This document shows positions 26,245-35,702 of a stretch of DNA of 64,000 nucleotides, piece after piece. How positions within the stretch are numbered: the stretch's first letter is position 1; every line of letters begins with the position of its first letter. This DNA comes from Alphaproteobacteria bacterium (lineage in GTDB: Bacteria > Pseudomonadota > Alphaproteobacteria > Micavibrionales > Micavibrionaceae). Location: positions 310,001 to 374,000 of the forward strand of contig JAHDXS010000003.1 in assembly GCA_023384135.1 (NCBI GenBank), written 5' to 3'. The translations under genes were made by a program, and so were the position numbers. The notes under the pieces were generated by a model that was given only the letters and a program-made list of their open reading frames with translations, made no database searches and was not told where the DNA came from.

Positions 26245-27564
26245 TTATACCTTTTTAACCCTTAACACACGGAAAATGTCCTGCGTAATCCGCTTCTCGA
26301 CGCCCTGCATCTCCGAAAGCGCCAGTTCATGCAGCTTACAGCCCTTGTTTTCCGCCATTTTCACGATGGTTCCGGTGATATGGTGCGCCTCCCGGAAGGG
26401 GATGCCCAGCTCCATGACCAGCCAGTCCGCCAGCCGCGTGGCGGTCGTAAACCCGTCCTCGGCGGCTTCGAGCATCCGCGCCGTGTTGAAGCTCGCGCTC
26501 TCCAGCATCCCGCGCATGGCCTGCAAGCCCAGTGAAAGCGTGTCGAACGAATCGAACACCGGCTCCTTATCTTCCTGAAGATCCTTATTGTAAGCCAGCG
26601 GCAGCGCCTTTTGAACGGTCAGAAGGTTAATCAGATTGCCGTGCAGCCGCCCCGTCTTGCCACGGATCAACTCCGCCGCGTCGGGGTTTTTCTTCTGCGG
26701 CATGATCGAGCTGCCCGTGCTCCACGAATCCGAAAGCCGCACGAACCCGAACTGGGTGGTGGACCAGAGGATGATCTCCTCCGCCAGCCGTGAAAGATGC
26801 ACCCCGCACTGGGCGCACGCGAACAGGAACTCGGCGGCGAAATCCCGCGCCGAAACCCCGTCCATCGTGCTCGCCGTGGGCCGATCAAACCCCAGCGCCT
26901 TCGCCGTTGCCTTCCGGTCGATGGGGTAGGGCGTACCCGCCAGCGCGGCGGAACCCAGCGGACATTCATTCATCCGCGCCCGGCAGTCCGAAAAACGCGA
27001 CAAATCGCGCTCCAGCATCTGCACGTAAGCCTCCAGATGCATCCCCAGCGTCACGGGCTGCGCGGCCTGCAAATGCGTAAAGCCCGGCATCGCGTCCTTT
27101 TTATGTTTCTTCGCAAGGTCTTTGAGCGTGTCCGTCAGGTCGCAGATCAGCAAAGACAACTCGTCGATCGCATCCCGCACCCACAGGCGGAAATCCGTCG
27201 CCACCTGATCGTTCCGCGAACGCGCGGTATGCAGCTTGCCCGCCGCGTCCCCGATAATCTCCTTCAGCCGCGCCTCGACATTCATGTGAATGTCTTCCAG
27301 CTCCCGCTTGAAGGTGAACGCGCCCGTCTCGATCTCCCGCTCGATCTGCTCCAACCCTTTGAGAATCTTCTTCGCGTCGGCCTTGGGAATGATCCCCTGC
27401 GCGGCCAGCATCTCGCAATGCGCCATCGATCCGGCGATATCCTGCCGCCACAGGCGCTTGTCGATGCCGATGGAGGCGTTGATCTGCTCCATGATGTCCG
27501 AGGGCTTGTCCTCGAACCGCCCGCCCCACATGGTGTTGGAAGTGCCGGATTTCTGCTTTTTCAT
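26245..27564 (-). CDS. argH: Argininosuccinate lyase
   Basis: 439 residues. MWGGRF at the N-terminus, [14 protein letters not shown] and the fumarase-superfamily signature [12 protein letters not shown] are all present. It splits argininosuccinate to arginine and fumarate, the last step of arginine synthesis. It is separated from the main arginine cluster by about 11 kb and from argG by about 4 kb. The ribosome site before the ATG at 27564 is weak. Confidence 0.96.
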   Translation of the reverse strand: MKKQKSGTSNTMWGGRFEDKPSDIMEQINASIGIDKRLWRQDIAGSMAHCEMLAAQGIIPKADAKKILKGLEQIEREIETGAFTFKRELEDIHMNVEARLKEIIGDAAGKLHTARSRNDQVATDFRLWVRDAIDELSLLICDLTDTLKDLAKKHKKDAMPGFTHLQAAQPVTLGMHLEAYVQMLERDLSRFSDCRARMNECPLGSAALAGTPYPIDRKATAKALGFDRPTASTMDGVSARDFAAEFLFACAQCGVHLSRLAEEIILWSTTQFGFVRLSDSWSTGSSIMPQKKNPDAAELIRGKTGRLHGNLINLLTVQKALPLAYNKDLQEDKEPVFDSFDTLSLGLQAMRGMLESASFNTARMLEAAEDGFTTATRLADWLVMELGIPFREAHHITGTIVKMAENKGCKLHELALSEMQGVEKRITQDIFRVLRVKKV

Positions 27565-27718
27565 CTTATTTTTCGCTATTTCAATAGGTTAAGGCCAGAT
27601 ACGCCAAGCTTTGTAACCCAAATTAACAGCTCTGATCCAGTTTAAAAAGCTGTTGTTATTATTGAAAATTGAATATAGTAAGAAAAAAAGCAAAGCGAAA
27701 TGCAAATAGGGGTAGGAA

Positions 27719-28804
27719 TTGGGTAAGGATGTCCTCGTCGCTGACCTTGTGGTCATCGATTTCCATTCAAAGCATTTGACGCCGGAAATTCAGGCGTGGA
27801 AAGAGAACGCCGCCGTTCCCTTTGCTGCAAGCTGTTCCCGCCAGATTTGGTACGGCACGCCCGAAGATTTTAAGGATTTTCCCTATCCCGCGAACAAAGA
27901 CGCCGTGAAAACCCTGAACGGCGCGGAAGCCTACTCGGCTCTGCTCAGAGTCATATCGGGTTTTGAAAGCAATCGCCTCGGCGAAACCCATGTAAAAAGC
28001 CAGTTTTACGAGGGCTGGCGCTGTTTCAACGACGAATACCCCGATAAGGCCGAATCCTATCAGCGCTTGGTCGGGATGCTGAACGAGGACGTCAATTTCA
28101 TCCGCAACGATATAGCCTCTGCGTTCAAATATCAGCGCCATGAGATTTCCGCGCGCGATCTGTCGGGACAAGCAAAAGGCGATAAGCTGCTGGTCATCGG
28201 TAGCGTCGGAAAGGGCGGTATCGTTAGCGCCTTCACCGAGGGCATCATCAGGGTCTCTGAAAACCGCCAGAAAAACAGGGATAACTTTCTCACCGTCACG
28301 ACCCCGGAACCCGAAGCGCTTGAAATTCTAAAAGAACAATTGCTGCAAATGAAGCGTGCCGGAAAACTCAGCACGAATATCGAGGTCGCAGACTTCTCTG
28401 AGATCGGCCGGCAAATGGACGAATCCGACCGCGTCTATGTCGATGTCCCGATGGGGTCAGCCCCCGAGGCGGAAGCCCAGATCGTGAATGCCTGGCGCGA
28501 CAGAATTCGCGATGATAACACGTTGACCCATATGCGCGGCGACCCGCATAACCGCGCGCTCTCGACGCCCCTCTGGGCGGATGCAGGGCTGGATCATTAC
28601 TTTTCGCCGGAGGATATCCGGCACGATATGGCCGAACGGGGCCGCAACAACCGCATAGTGCTGGAAAACGCAGATAGGGCCTTCGACATGTGCGGCCAGC
28701 TGCGACTCGAAGGCCGCAAGCCGAAAAACTGCATAACCCAGAGCGCGGATTTGAGCCTGACCGTCAAGGAAGCGCAGCCGCGCCCCGACGCCGAACCGGC
28801 CTGA
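27719..28804 (+). CDS. Divergent protein resembling glutamyl-tRNA reductase (HemA)
   Basis: 361 residues from a TTG start, with GGGGTAGG just upstream and an in-frame stop before it. Four landmarks line up in order with glutamyl-tRNA reductase. An N-terminal strand is followed by SCSR with Cys39 (HemA has STCNR). RVISGFESNRLGETHVKSQ at 78-95 resembles the RVASGLDS-LGE-Q block. LLVIGSVGKGG at 157-167 sits where the NADPH-binding strand should be. Near 293-320, FSPEDI and the N-A-R-rich helix resemble the VDDL and dimerisation region. Overall similarity is low and several usual residues differ. It may be a reductase, a repurposed paralog or a chance fold likeness. Convergent or divergent partners give no clue. 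Confidence 0.55.
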   Translation: MGKDVLVADLVVIDFHSKHLTPEIQAWKENAAVPFAASCSRQIWYGTPEDFKDFPYPANKDAVKTLNGAEAYSALLRVISGFESNRLGETHVKSQFYEGWRCFNDEYPDKAESYQRLVGMLNEDVNFIRNDIASAFKYQRHEISARDLSGQAKGDKLLVIGSVGKGGIVSAFTEGIIRVSENRQKNRDNFLTVTTPEPEALEILKEQLLQMKRAGKLSTNIEVADFSEIGRQMDESDRVYVDVPMGSAPEAEAQIVNAWRDRIRDDNTLTHMRGDPHNRALSTPLWADAGLDHYFSPEDIRHDMAERGRNNRIVLENADRAFDMCGQLRLEGRKPKNCITQSADLSLTVKEAQPRPDAEPA

Positions 28805-28827
28805 TTTTAAGACAGAAAATTACAAAC

Positions 28828-29121
28828 CTACATCTCCCGCTCAAGGCCCGGCGGCGGACGCACGGCATGATAACCGTGCTCCTGCATGATCGCGTGAACC
28901 TGTTCCATCGCACCCATGAGAACTTCGCGGATTTGCTCTTCCGCGACCTTGCCGCTGAACTCCCCGGAGAGAATTTGCGAAAGCCCCGTCCCGTTCATTT
29001 GCCGCAGATTAAGCCGCAGCCCCGTGGAAAAATCCTCGCAGGATAATCCCGGATGCTCGTCCTTTATGGGGGTAACATCGATAAAGGGGCTGTGAGGGTG
29101 CCCGTTTCCGTTGGCGCTCAT
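28828..29121 (-). CDS. Small protein of unknown function
   Basis: 97 residues from the ATG at 29121, chosen because AGGAGAG stands 7 nt upstream; the frame upstream of it reads an unlikely N-terminus. The N-terminal third is His/Pro/Asp-rich, followed by two helices and a Pro-rich tail. No family recognised. It lies 82 nt after the PiT-type permease gene on the same strand. Confidence 0.6.
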   Translation of the reverse strand: MSANGNGHPHSPFIDVTPIKDEHPGLSCEDFSTGLRLNLRQMNGTGLSQILSGEFSGKVAEEQIREVLMGAMEQVHAIMQEHGYHAVRPPPGLEREM

Positions 29122-29184
29122 AAGGTCTCTCCTGTCCGAATACTTATTATGGTTATACGGCAGTGTAGTAAAAAACGGCGGCCT

Positions 29185-29222
29185 GAGAAAGAAAAAAGCC
29201 CCTTTATTCAAACTGGACGGGG
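29185..29222 (-). terminator. Possible terminator after the PiT-type permease
   Basis: CCCC in the last codons pairs with GGGG across about 14 nt and is followed by CTTTTTTC on the minus strand. The short stem makes the call tentative. Confidence 0.35.
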
Positions 29223-30172
29223 TCCAGCACATACTGGATCGTCATGACCAGCCCGACGGAAATCGCCAGTCCGATCATCATTTTGAAGAAATCCTTGCCG
29301 ATCAGCGGGAAAACATACCCGAACTTATATTGTGCCCGGTAGGTCGTGGCGATGGCCAGCTCCCGCCCGGTCAGCAGCCCCACGAACACCCACGTCGTGG
29401 ACATGGGGATCGAGTTGATTTCCTTGAAATAGATCAGAATGAGCGCATAGACAAAGTCTATAATCGTGGCCGAGCGTATGAACCGCGTGCCTGATTTCTC
29501 AAGAACGATTTTCTGAATCTCGCCGCCATTCGTGCGAAATATGACCGCCAGCCAACCGCAAAGCACGAACAGCGTGCCCAGCAGCATCCACAAGGGCAGT
29601 TGCCGGGGCAGGAACACGGCGATATTCGCCATGTCGTGCGAAAGCCAACTGTACCAGAGAAACCCGGTCGCCACCCATTGCAGAACGCGCCACTTCGTGC
29701 GGTTTTCCTTTTTCACCATATTATATTTTTCGTTCATGAACCGCGAAATCACCATCCACAGCGTATAGCCGACGATAGCCGCGAGGCTGTAACCCACGAT
29801 GCTCTTGACCAGCATCTTCTCGAGAACCTCGACGGAGGCGAAGGTGGACAAAACCAGAAACGTCGTCGAGACCGGAATCCCGAAGCGCGTCAGCCCGACA
29901 AGGATCAACGGCGCGGCGGCGTGATACCATTTGATTTCAACAGGCGGAATTTTTTCAAGCCGGCCAAAGGAAATATCGCCGTTATACATCACCCAGCTAT
30001 AAACGATCGTGGCCACCATCACCGAGGCCGCCGCCGCCCAAAGCCAATACCACTTGAAAACCTTGCCGTTTGAGGCGATGAACGTGCCGAGCGTCTGAAC
30101 CGCATCGTTACCGACCACCGAATACGCGGCCAGCAAAAACCCGACCGTCGCAAAAAACACGCTGGGGTCCAT
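29204..30172 (-). CDS. Inorganic phosphate permease, PiT (PHO4) family
   Basis: 322 residues with about 8-10 membrane segments. The duplicated family signatures are visible: GNDAVQTLGTFIASNG near residue 22 and HDMANIAVF near 180 mark the two halves, and IPVSTTF and IPMSTTWVFVG follow in each. The family imports phosphate (or sulfate) with a cation across the inner membrane. It is shorter than E. coli PitA (about 500), lacking much of the central loop. No phoU-like partner is adjacent. Confidence 0.85.
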   Translation of the reverse strand: MDPSVFFATVGFLLAAYSVVGNDAVQTLGTFIASNGKVFKWYWLWAAAASVMVATIVYSWVMYNGDISFGRLEKIPPVEIKWYHAAAPLILVGLTRFGIPVSTTFLVLSTFASVEVLEKMLVKSIVGYSLAAIVGYTLWMVISRFMNEKYNMVKKENRTKWRVLQWVATGFLWYSWLSHDMANIAVFLPRQLPLWMLLGTLFVLCGWLAVIFRTNGGEIQKIVLEKSGTRFIRSATIIDFVYALILIYFKEINSIPMSTTWVFVGLLTGRELAIATTYRAQYKFGYVFPLIGKDFFKMMIGLAISVGLVMTIQYVLDPVQFE

Positions 30173-30347
30173 AATGCCGTCCTTCCGGTTGTCTTGCTCT
30201 GCGGCAAAGCCTAAAGATAAGGAAAACCGAATTCAACCCCCAAGGGCAAAAACCGGGATACTGGTTAGTGTTTGCCAATTTATGGCATTTCTCCTAATCT
30301 GGAGGAATAAGACAAGCTTTGTTGTACGCGCACAGTACAAATTACCA

Positions 30348-30821
30348 ATGATTGACAAAGAAAGACTGGCCCACATCAATGGGGCTTTGCTCTTTTTATC
30401 TATGTCCATGGGGGTGCAGCCCTATGATTATCTTTTTAGAGCAGAAGTTTTCGAACTTGGTAAAAATAACATCATAGAATCTTACGCCTCATTCGTAGAG
30501 GACAGGAGATCTATTTTCGGAAAAATTCCCGGAGACGATTACAATTATTCTTATTTTTGCAAGATAAGCAGCCGGGTTCTCACGAAATACATACGGAATG
30601 CTTTTGCGGGCAGGGTGGGGAACGAATATCAGGTCGCTTGGAAAATCACCGACGAAATAGATTGCCTCTTTGACTGGGAAATGCCTGACGAAATTTATTC
30701 CTGCGATGTCCGTAGAAGATTATGCAACCAGCAGGGCAATATATTTTTCATTCCCGCAGGGAGAGAATTTTTGGTTTTAGAGTGGCTGTGCAAGGGAGGT
30801 TTATTGGATCAAGCCGCCTGA
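30348..30821 (+). CDS. Orphan protein of unknown function, AT-rich gene
   Basis: 157 residues from the ATG at 30348; the frame is open further upstream to 30174 but without a convincing start. It has several Tyr, Phe and Cys residues and no signal peptide, membrane helix or recognised motif. Base composition is visibly lower in GC than the flanking PiT-type permease gene and argG, which suggests later acquisition. It converges on the gene at 30844. Confidence 0.5.
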   Translation: MIDKERLAHINGALLFLSMSMGVQPYDYLFRAEVFELGKNNIIESYASFVEDRRSIFGKIPGDDYNYSYFCKISSRVLTKYIRNAFAGRVGNEYQVAWKITDEIDCLFDWEMPDEIYSCDVRRRLCNQQGNIFFIPAGREFLVLEWLCKGGLLDQAA

Positions 30822-30843
30822 ACCCTCGTCCCGGCCGATTGGA

Positions 30844-31176
30844 TCAGCTCGTCTTGTCGATCAACGTGCCTTTCGGGGCTTTGAGAAGGTCATCCAGGGG
30901 TGTGTTCCGTCCGGCGGGGGCCTCAATGCCCAGACGCTTGCGGATATCGAGAATCTTTTTGATGCTTTGGGCGATGAAATCGTTCTGCGCGGGCGTGGCG
31001 GTCTTGGACGGAGCGCCCGAGAGAACGCGGCTCAGCTCCAGATCGAGATCGCGGCGGCGCAGGATATCCAGCTCAAGCGCCAGCCTGCGCGTGGTGCGCG
31101 CGAACTTGTCCTCGACCCGTTGATTGAGCAGATTCTTGTAACTCAGGGGTCCATTTTGAATAAAACCGGCAGTCAC
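30844..31176 (-). CDS. Small helical protein of unknown function
   Basis: 110 residues from the GTG at 31176, chosen because GGGAGG lies 9-10 nt upstream; an earlier ATG at 31200 has no such site. Residues 15-60 form a charged, Leu/Arg-rich helix typical of a coiled coil. A Pro/Thr-rich turn and a second helix follow. No family recognised. Confidence 0.6.
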   Translation of the reverse strand: MTAGFIQNGPLSYKNLLNQRVEDKFARTTRRLALELDILRRRDLDLELSRVLSGAPSKTATPAQNDFIAQSIKKILDIRKRLGIEAPAGRNTPLDDLLKAPKGTLIDKTS

Positions 31177-31276
31177 GGCTAAACACCTCCCGACCCCCAA
31201 ATTTTACCGCATAGAGGCGGGAAGGGGAACCAGAAACAGGCAAGCCTATGAAAGGACTTGATATTTCAAGAAAAGA

Positions 31277-31708
31277 TCAAGCCGCCTGAACTTTTGTCCA
31301 GACCAGTCTGATCAGGTCGTCAATCGTGTGGGCGTTATTCGCCTCATCTTCCGAAATCTGGATGGAAAAATCCATTTCCAAAGACCTCTCAATTTCAACA
31401 CCAGCCCATTCATCCTCATGCAGAAAAAACTGAAGGTTCGATGAAAAACTGTCTGAGGGCAGAATCCGAGAGAAGTCGCAGTCTAGGTAATCCTCTAGAA
31501 ATTGTATAACTTTAATAACCAAATCCTTTGGAACATCTGTTTCGCTGTAAAATGCTCTATAGAATTCTTCCTTGCTAAGAGACGTGCGCCCCTCGAATAG
31601 CTTTTCTAGAAATTTTTTTTTCTTTCTTTCTTCATACCTAATAGAGAGAACGATAAAAACCAGAGATAAACAAACGATAAGCCATAATTTGAGTAGCTCG
31701 CTTCCCAT
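31277..31708 (-). CDS. Membrane-anchored acyl-carrier-like protein without the attachment serine
   Basis: 143 residues. One N-terminal membrane helix (about 5-23) is followed by a Lys/Arg stretch, so the rest should be cytoplasmic. Residues about 65-140 resemble an acyl carrier protein or DUF1493-like fold, with the helix-III pattern DFSIQISEDEANNAHTIDDLI. At the place of the usual Asp-Ser-Leu it reads DEWAGVE, so there is no serine for phosphopantetheine. The gene is AT-rich. It lies 23 nt downstream of argG. Confidence 0.6.
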   Translation of the reverse strand: MGSELLKLWLIVCLSLVFIVLSIRYEERKKKKFLEKLFEGRTSLSKEEFYRAFYSETDVPKDLVIKVIQFLEDYLDCDFSRILPSDSFSSNLQFFLHEDEWAGVEIERSLEMDFSIQISEDEANNAHTIDDLIRLVWTKVQAA

Positions 31709-31731
31709 TGCCCGGCCTATTCAGGCTTTAA

Positions 31732-32982
31732 TCAAGCCGCCTTGCTGCCCTTTTTCCCGGCCTTCTTGCGCACGTTGGTATTGTTCCGCAGGCGCACGGC
31801 ATTGATGCGGATGAACCCTTGCGCGTCGGTTTGATCGTACCCGCCTTCCTCATCCATGGAGGATTGCAGCGGATCGTACAGCGCGTTGGGCGAGGTGCGG
31901 GAAACGGGGTAAGCGCGGCCCTTGAACAGCTGCACCGTCACCGCGCCGTTCACCGGCTCCTGCGCCTTGTCCATGAAATGCATCAGCAACTCGAACTCCG
32001 GCGCGAACCAGAAACCGTTATAGATCAACTCGGCGACTTTAAGCGCCATCATATCGCGCAGCTTCATCACCTCGCGGTCCATCGTCAGGCCTTCGAGGTC
32101 GCGGTGCGCCTGCCGCAGGATTTCCCCGCCCGGCGTCTCATACACGCCGCGCGACTTGATGCCGACGAAGCGGTTCTCCACCATATCCATCCGCCCGATC
32201 CCGTGGCGGCTGCCCACATTGTTCAGATACATGAACAGCTCCAGCGCGCCCGTTTTCTTCGTGCCGTCGTCTTTATTCTCGACCTTGACCGGAATCCCCT
32301 GATCGAACGTCAGAACGATCGTCTCCGCCTTGTCCGGCCACTGGTCGGGGTGGGATGTGCGGGAATAGATTTCCTCGTCGCACGCCGCGCCGGGATCCTC
32401 CAAAATCCCCGCCTCGTGCGAGATATGCAAAAGGTTATCGTCCTCGGAATAGGGCTTCTTGCGCGTCGCCGTGACGGGAATCCCGTACTGGTCGGCATAG
32501 TTCAGCATATCCGTGCGGCCCTTGAAGCGGGTCAGGAACTCCGGCATCTTCCACGGCGCGATGACCTTGATGTCGGGCTTGAGCGCGTAATAGGTCAGCT
32601 CGAACCGCACCTGATCGTTGCCCTTGCCGGTCGCCCCGTGCGCGACATACTCGGCCTTTTCCTTCTCGGCGATGCGGATCTGATGCTTGGCGATGATGGG
32701 CCGGGCAACAGACGTACCCAGCAGGTACCGCCCCTCATAAACCGCCTGCGATTTAAAGGTAGGAAAGATATAATCGGTGACGAACTCCTCGCGCAGATCC
32801 TCGATATAGACCTTGCTGGCGCCGACCTTGAGCGCCTTGGCCTCGGCGGCCTTGAAATCCTCGTCCTGCCCCACATTGGCGATAAAGGCGATGACCTCGT
32901 ATCCCTGTTCGATCAGCCATTTCAGGATAACCGAGGTGTCCAGCCCGCCCGAATAGGCGAGAACGATTTTGCCTTTGCTCAT
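31732..32982 (-). CDS. argG: Argininosuccinate synthase
   Basis: 416 residues from the ATG at 32982, selected because AAGGAG lies 8 nt upstream. The ATP-binding loop is [12 protein letters not shown] near residue 8. [12 protein letters not shown] and the SDSWST-free central region fit the family. It joins citrulline and aspartate using ATP, the step before ArgH. It is on the minus strand, away from argH and from the argF-D-B-C cluster. Confidence 0.96.
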   Translation of the reverse strand: MSKGKIVLAYSGGLDTSVILKWLIEQGYEVIAFIANVGQDEDFKAAEAKALKVGASKVYIEDLREEFVTDYIFPTFKSQAVYEGRYLLGTSVARPIIAKHQIRIAEKEKAEYVAHGATGKGNDQVRFELTYYALKPDIKVIAPWKMPEFLTRFKGRTDMLNYADQYGIPVTATRKKPYSEDDNLLHISHEAGILEDPGAACDEEIYSRTSHPDQWPDKAETIVLTFDQGIPVKVENKDDGTKKTGALELFMYLNNVGSRHGIGRMDMVENRFVGIKSRGVYETPGGEILRQAHRDLEGLTMDREVMKLRDMMALKVAELIYNGFWFAPEFELLMHFMDKAQEPVNGAVTVQLFKGRAYPVSRTSPNALYDPLQSSMDEEGGYDQTDAQGFIRINAVRLRNNTNVRKKAGKKGSKAA

Positions 32983-33026
32983 GCCGCGCTCCTTAAATAC
33001 AATATCCATAAGCTTTTAGCCCCCCG

Positions 33027-33160
33027 GAGAGACAAAGTGAAATCCTTTTTTTATGCGCTGGCGGCTTTTTTTATCCGCGTTTCGAGCGTTTTCCAGCCCT
33101 TCAGACGCCCACAAACAAGGCCTAAAATTGAACTGAGCCAAAGTAATGTGCTGCAATATT
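33027..33160 (+). pseudogene. Truncated duplicate of the start of the 33948 esterase gene
   Basis: Bases 33027-33095 closely match 33937-34005, including GGAGAGACAAAGTGAAATCC and the following Phe/Leu-rich signal-peptide codons. Here an extra T in the T-run and other changes break the frame. It runs from GTG 33038 for 41 codons to a TAG at 33158-33160, without any hydrolase domain. Confidence 0.7.
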
Positions 33161-33173
33161 AGGAGTATTAAGT

Positions 33174-33867
33174 ATGAGATTTTTGAGCTTGTTTTTTGCT
33201 TTCGGTTTTTTAGCCTTTGTCTCGCCGATTACGACTGTAAAAGCGGAGGAGTTGCCTGTCGATAGCGAGCCTTATTGCGGGCATCATATCAAGGACAAGC
33301 TAGCCCGGATGAACCCAAGGCTGAACGGTGTAAAAAAAATTGTCATCGTGATCGATTTTCCGAGATTTAAATATGATGAGGAAAATTTTGATAAGCCTTT
33401 TCAGATGAAAGTTTTTGGTGAAAATTTAAAAAAGTCCATTGAGCAAAAACTTAAACCTATTCCAAGAAGCGAATATGACCCCGACACTCTTTCATGTTAT
33501 TGGCGGGACAATCGGCCTGTTGAAATCCTTTATCTTGGGCATCGAGCCATCCCCTTGGATACGGATAAATATGAAGTTGCCGTTCAGGAGGCCGGTAATT
33601 TAATCGTTTATGTCAAAAGATATCCATTTCGCTGGGCACAAAAAAAAAAAGAATTCTTCAAGATATGGTGGTCTTGAAAACGCTGCCGATACATTTGCTA
33701 TCACTGCCGTCTTGTTCCGACCGGATGTGCGCATAGATCCCAGGCAGTCGGTACTAGTGCCTTTTTCTGCTTACATGCCTAATAATAAAAACTCTCCCGA
33801 TTCTGATCTGATGTCAGAGACTGTAATCCCTATGATTGCCGGTAGTATTTTTGATTCAATTCGCTAA
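33174..33867 (+). pseudogene. Secreted protein of unknown function, frame broken at an 11-A run
   Basis: The first part (33174-33677, 167 codons) has a signal peptide ending near TTVKA and a mixed alpha/beta sequence with two cysteines. At 33640-33650 there is a run of 11 adenines. A second frame open from 33610 to 33867 continues past the run with well-formed sequence (RYGGLENAADTFAITAVLF). Joining the two frames at the run gives a product of about 230 residues. The gene is AT-rich. Either a homopolymer error, a real mutation, or slippage at the run explains it. No family recognised. Confidence 0.6.
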
Positions 33868-33879
33868 GGAGAAGAAGCG

Positions 33880-33951
33880 ATGTCATATCAATCCAGCATT
33901 ACGGATGCCGTGATGTTGTTGCTAAGCCAAGGCTTTGGAGAGACAAAGTGA
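33880..33951 (+). CDS. Possible 23-codon leader peptide coupled to the esterase gene
   Basis: A short frame starts at ATG 33880 with AAGGAG 8 nt upstream. It ends with TGA overlapping the GTG start of the next gene (GTGA). The Shine-Dalgarno is better than the esterase's own. The peptide is otherwise featureless. Confidence 0.35.
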   Translation: MSYQSSITDAVMLLLSQGFGETK

Positions 33952-34817
33952 AATCCTTTTTTTATGCGCTGGTGGCTTTTTTATGCGTGTTTTTGAGCCT
34001 TTTATCGCCCGCTTACGCGCAGGAGCCGGGGCCTGAAATCGTTAAGGACATCCCCTACATCGAGGGATCGTCCGACCCCGCGCATACGCTGGATCTCTAT
34101 GTGCCGACGGATGGCAAGGGGCCGTTCCCGGTCCATATCTTCGTCCATGGCGGCGGCTGGAGCCACGGCGACAAGCGCATGGCCGTGAAAATGGGGCCGT
34201 TCTATGCGCAAAGGGGGGCCATTCTGGTCTCGCTCAATTACCGCCTCGCGCCGAAGACCAAATACCCCGGCTTTGCGGAGGATCTCGCGGCGGCGGTCAA
34301 ATGGATCGACTCAAATATCGGCGAATATGGCGGCGACAGAAAAACGATGGTCCTCTCCGGCCATTCGGCGGGCGCGCATCTCGTGGCCCTGATCGGCACG
34401 CACCCCGCCTTGCTCAAAAAACAAGGGCTGCGCCCCGATATGCTCCGCGCCGTCATACCGTCCGACACCGCCAGCTTCGATCTCACCGTCTCGCCTTACG
34501 GCCTCGCCGTGCGCCGCCAGAAAAAGATGCACCAAAAGGCCTTCGGGTCCGACGAAGCCGTTTTAAAAGACGCCTCGCCCACAATCCACGCCGCGCAGGC
34601 GGGCGGGGGAAGCTTGCCGCCCTTCGAGATTTTCGTGACCTCCAAGCGCCCCGACGCGGTGGAGCAAAGCCGCGCGCTGGAATCCGCGCTTGTGAAATCC
34701 GGCAACGCCGCGCGCGTGACCGTCGTTCCGGGCCTCTCTCACCGCGCCATGTGCACCGCCATGTGGGACGAGGACTCCGTGATCGCGCAGACGATTTTAA
34801 AGCGTCTTGGGCTTTAG
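33948..34817 (+). CDS. Secreted alpha/beta hydrolase, esterase type
   Basis: 289 residues from a GTG start. A signal peptide ends at AYAQ (about residue 25). The oxyanion loop is HGGGWSHGD, the nucleophile elbow GHSAGAH, and the final histidine is in LSHRAM. This is the hormone-sensitive-lipase/BD-FAE-like branch; the substrate could be a small ester or acylated sugar. It ends overlapping the stop of the convergent gene at 34814. A broken copy of its 5' end lies about 900 nt upstream. Confidence 0.85.
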   Translation: MKSFFYALVAFLCVFLSLLSPAYAQEPGPEIVKDIPYIEGSSDPAHTLDLYVPTDGKGPFPVHIFVHGGGWSHGDKRMAVKMGPFYAQRGAILVSLNYRLAPKTKYPGFAEDLAAAVKWIDSNIGEYGGDRKTMVLSGHSAGAHLVALIGTHPALLKKQGLRPDMLRAVIPSDTASFDLTVSPYGLAVRRQKKMHQKAFGSDEAVLKDASPTIHAAQAGGGSLPPFEIFVTSKRPDAVEQSRALESALVKSGNAARVTVVPGLSHRAMCTAMWDEDSVIAQTILKRLGL

Positions 34818-35542
34818 AACGCGAACGCCCCGCCGCCCATATAGCCGTGATAAAAGAACAGAAAGACGATCGCGCCGCCCCATCGTAACGCCGCATAAAT
34901 GGAAATACGCAGCAGCGTGACGATCGCCGCGACAAAAAGAAAAACGAACGGAAGGGGCCGCAGCAAAAAGAAAAATCCGAGCATCGCCGAACGGTCTTCG
35001 CTCAGAAACGTCAGACCGGTAAAAAAATCCGCGCCCAGACCGTTGATGCCCAGAATCTCATAAGGCAGTCCGAGCATAAAAAACCACAAAAGATTCACGG
35101 ACTCGATGGGGCATTTCGACTGCACCGCGCCGCTCAAGTTGATATAAGGCCGACACTCGGCGGGGATGAATTCTATGAGGTTCTGAAGAAATTTTGGCTT
35201 GTCGGGCTCGACCATAAAATCCAGACTGTCGTCACGGTATGGCAGAAGCAGGGTCAGCCCGCCGAAGACGGCCAGATACATAAAAAAGCTGACGGCAAAG
35301 GACTCGTACGCGATCCTGTGGCGCATATGAAGATAGGCCTGACACGCCAGAAGCGCGGACAAAACAAAGAAACGCGAAGCAAAATGCTGCCCTTCAAGCG
35401 TGTAGCCGTAAAGTTCCAGAAACCATTCCCAGTATCCCCCCGCGCCAAGGAAAACGAGAAAAAGGCCAAACCCGACCAGCGCCCGCCTGATGACGGTGCG
35501 CCCGTGTAAATCCTCGCGGACAAGGTGGCCGGACGGGGACAT
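34814..35542 (-). CDS. Integral membrane protein of unknown function
   Basis: 242 residues from the ATG at 35542 (AAGGAG 12 nt upstream); an earlier start at 35602 is possible. About six membrane helices are visible, with a soluble loop at about 110-160 that contains two cysteines and is likely periplasmic. The last helix is Phe/Gly-rich. No family recognised. Confidence 0.65.
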   Translation of the reverse strand: MSPSGHLVREDLHGRTVIRRALVGFGLFLVFLGAGGYWEWFLELYGYTLEGQHFASRFFVLSALLACQAYLHMRHRIAYESFAVSFFMYLAVFGGLTLLLPYRDDSLDFMVEPDKPKFLQNLIEFIPAECRPYINLSGAVQSKCPIESVNLLWFFMLGLPYEILGINGLGADFFTGLTFLSEDRSAMLGFFFLLRPLPFVFLFVAAIVTLLRISIYAALRWGGAIVFLFFYHGYMGGGAFAF

Positions 35543-35702
35543 GACGAAAAAATTCTCCTTATAAACATACTTAAAGGTCTGAAACAAAAAAGAAAAGGTC
35601 AATCAAAACAACTAAGGATATATCTGTAAATCATTGTTTTCATTAAATACTTGTTAAGCGAACCGCCGTTAAAATCAATTTTATTAAAATTAAAGTGATT
35701 TG

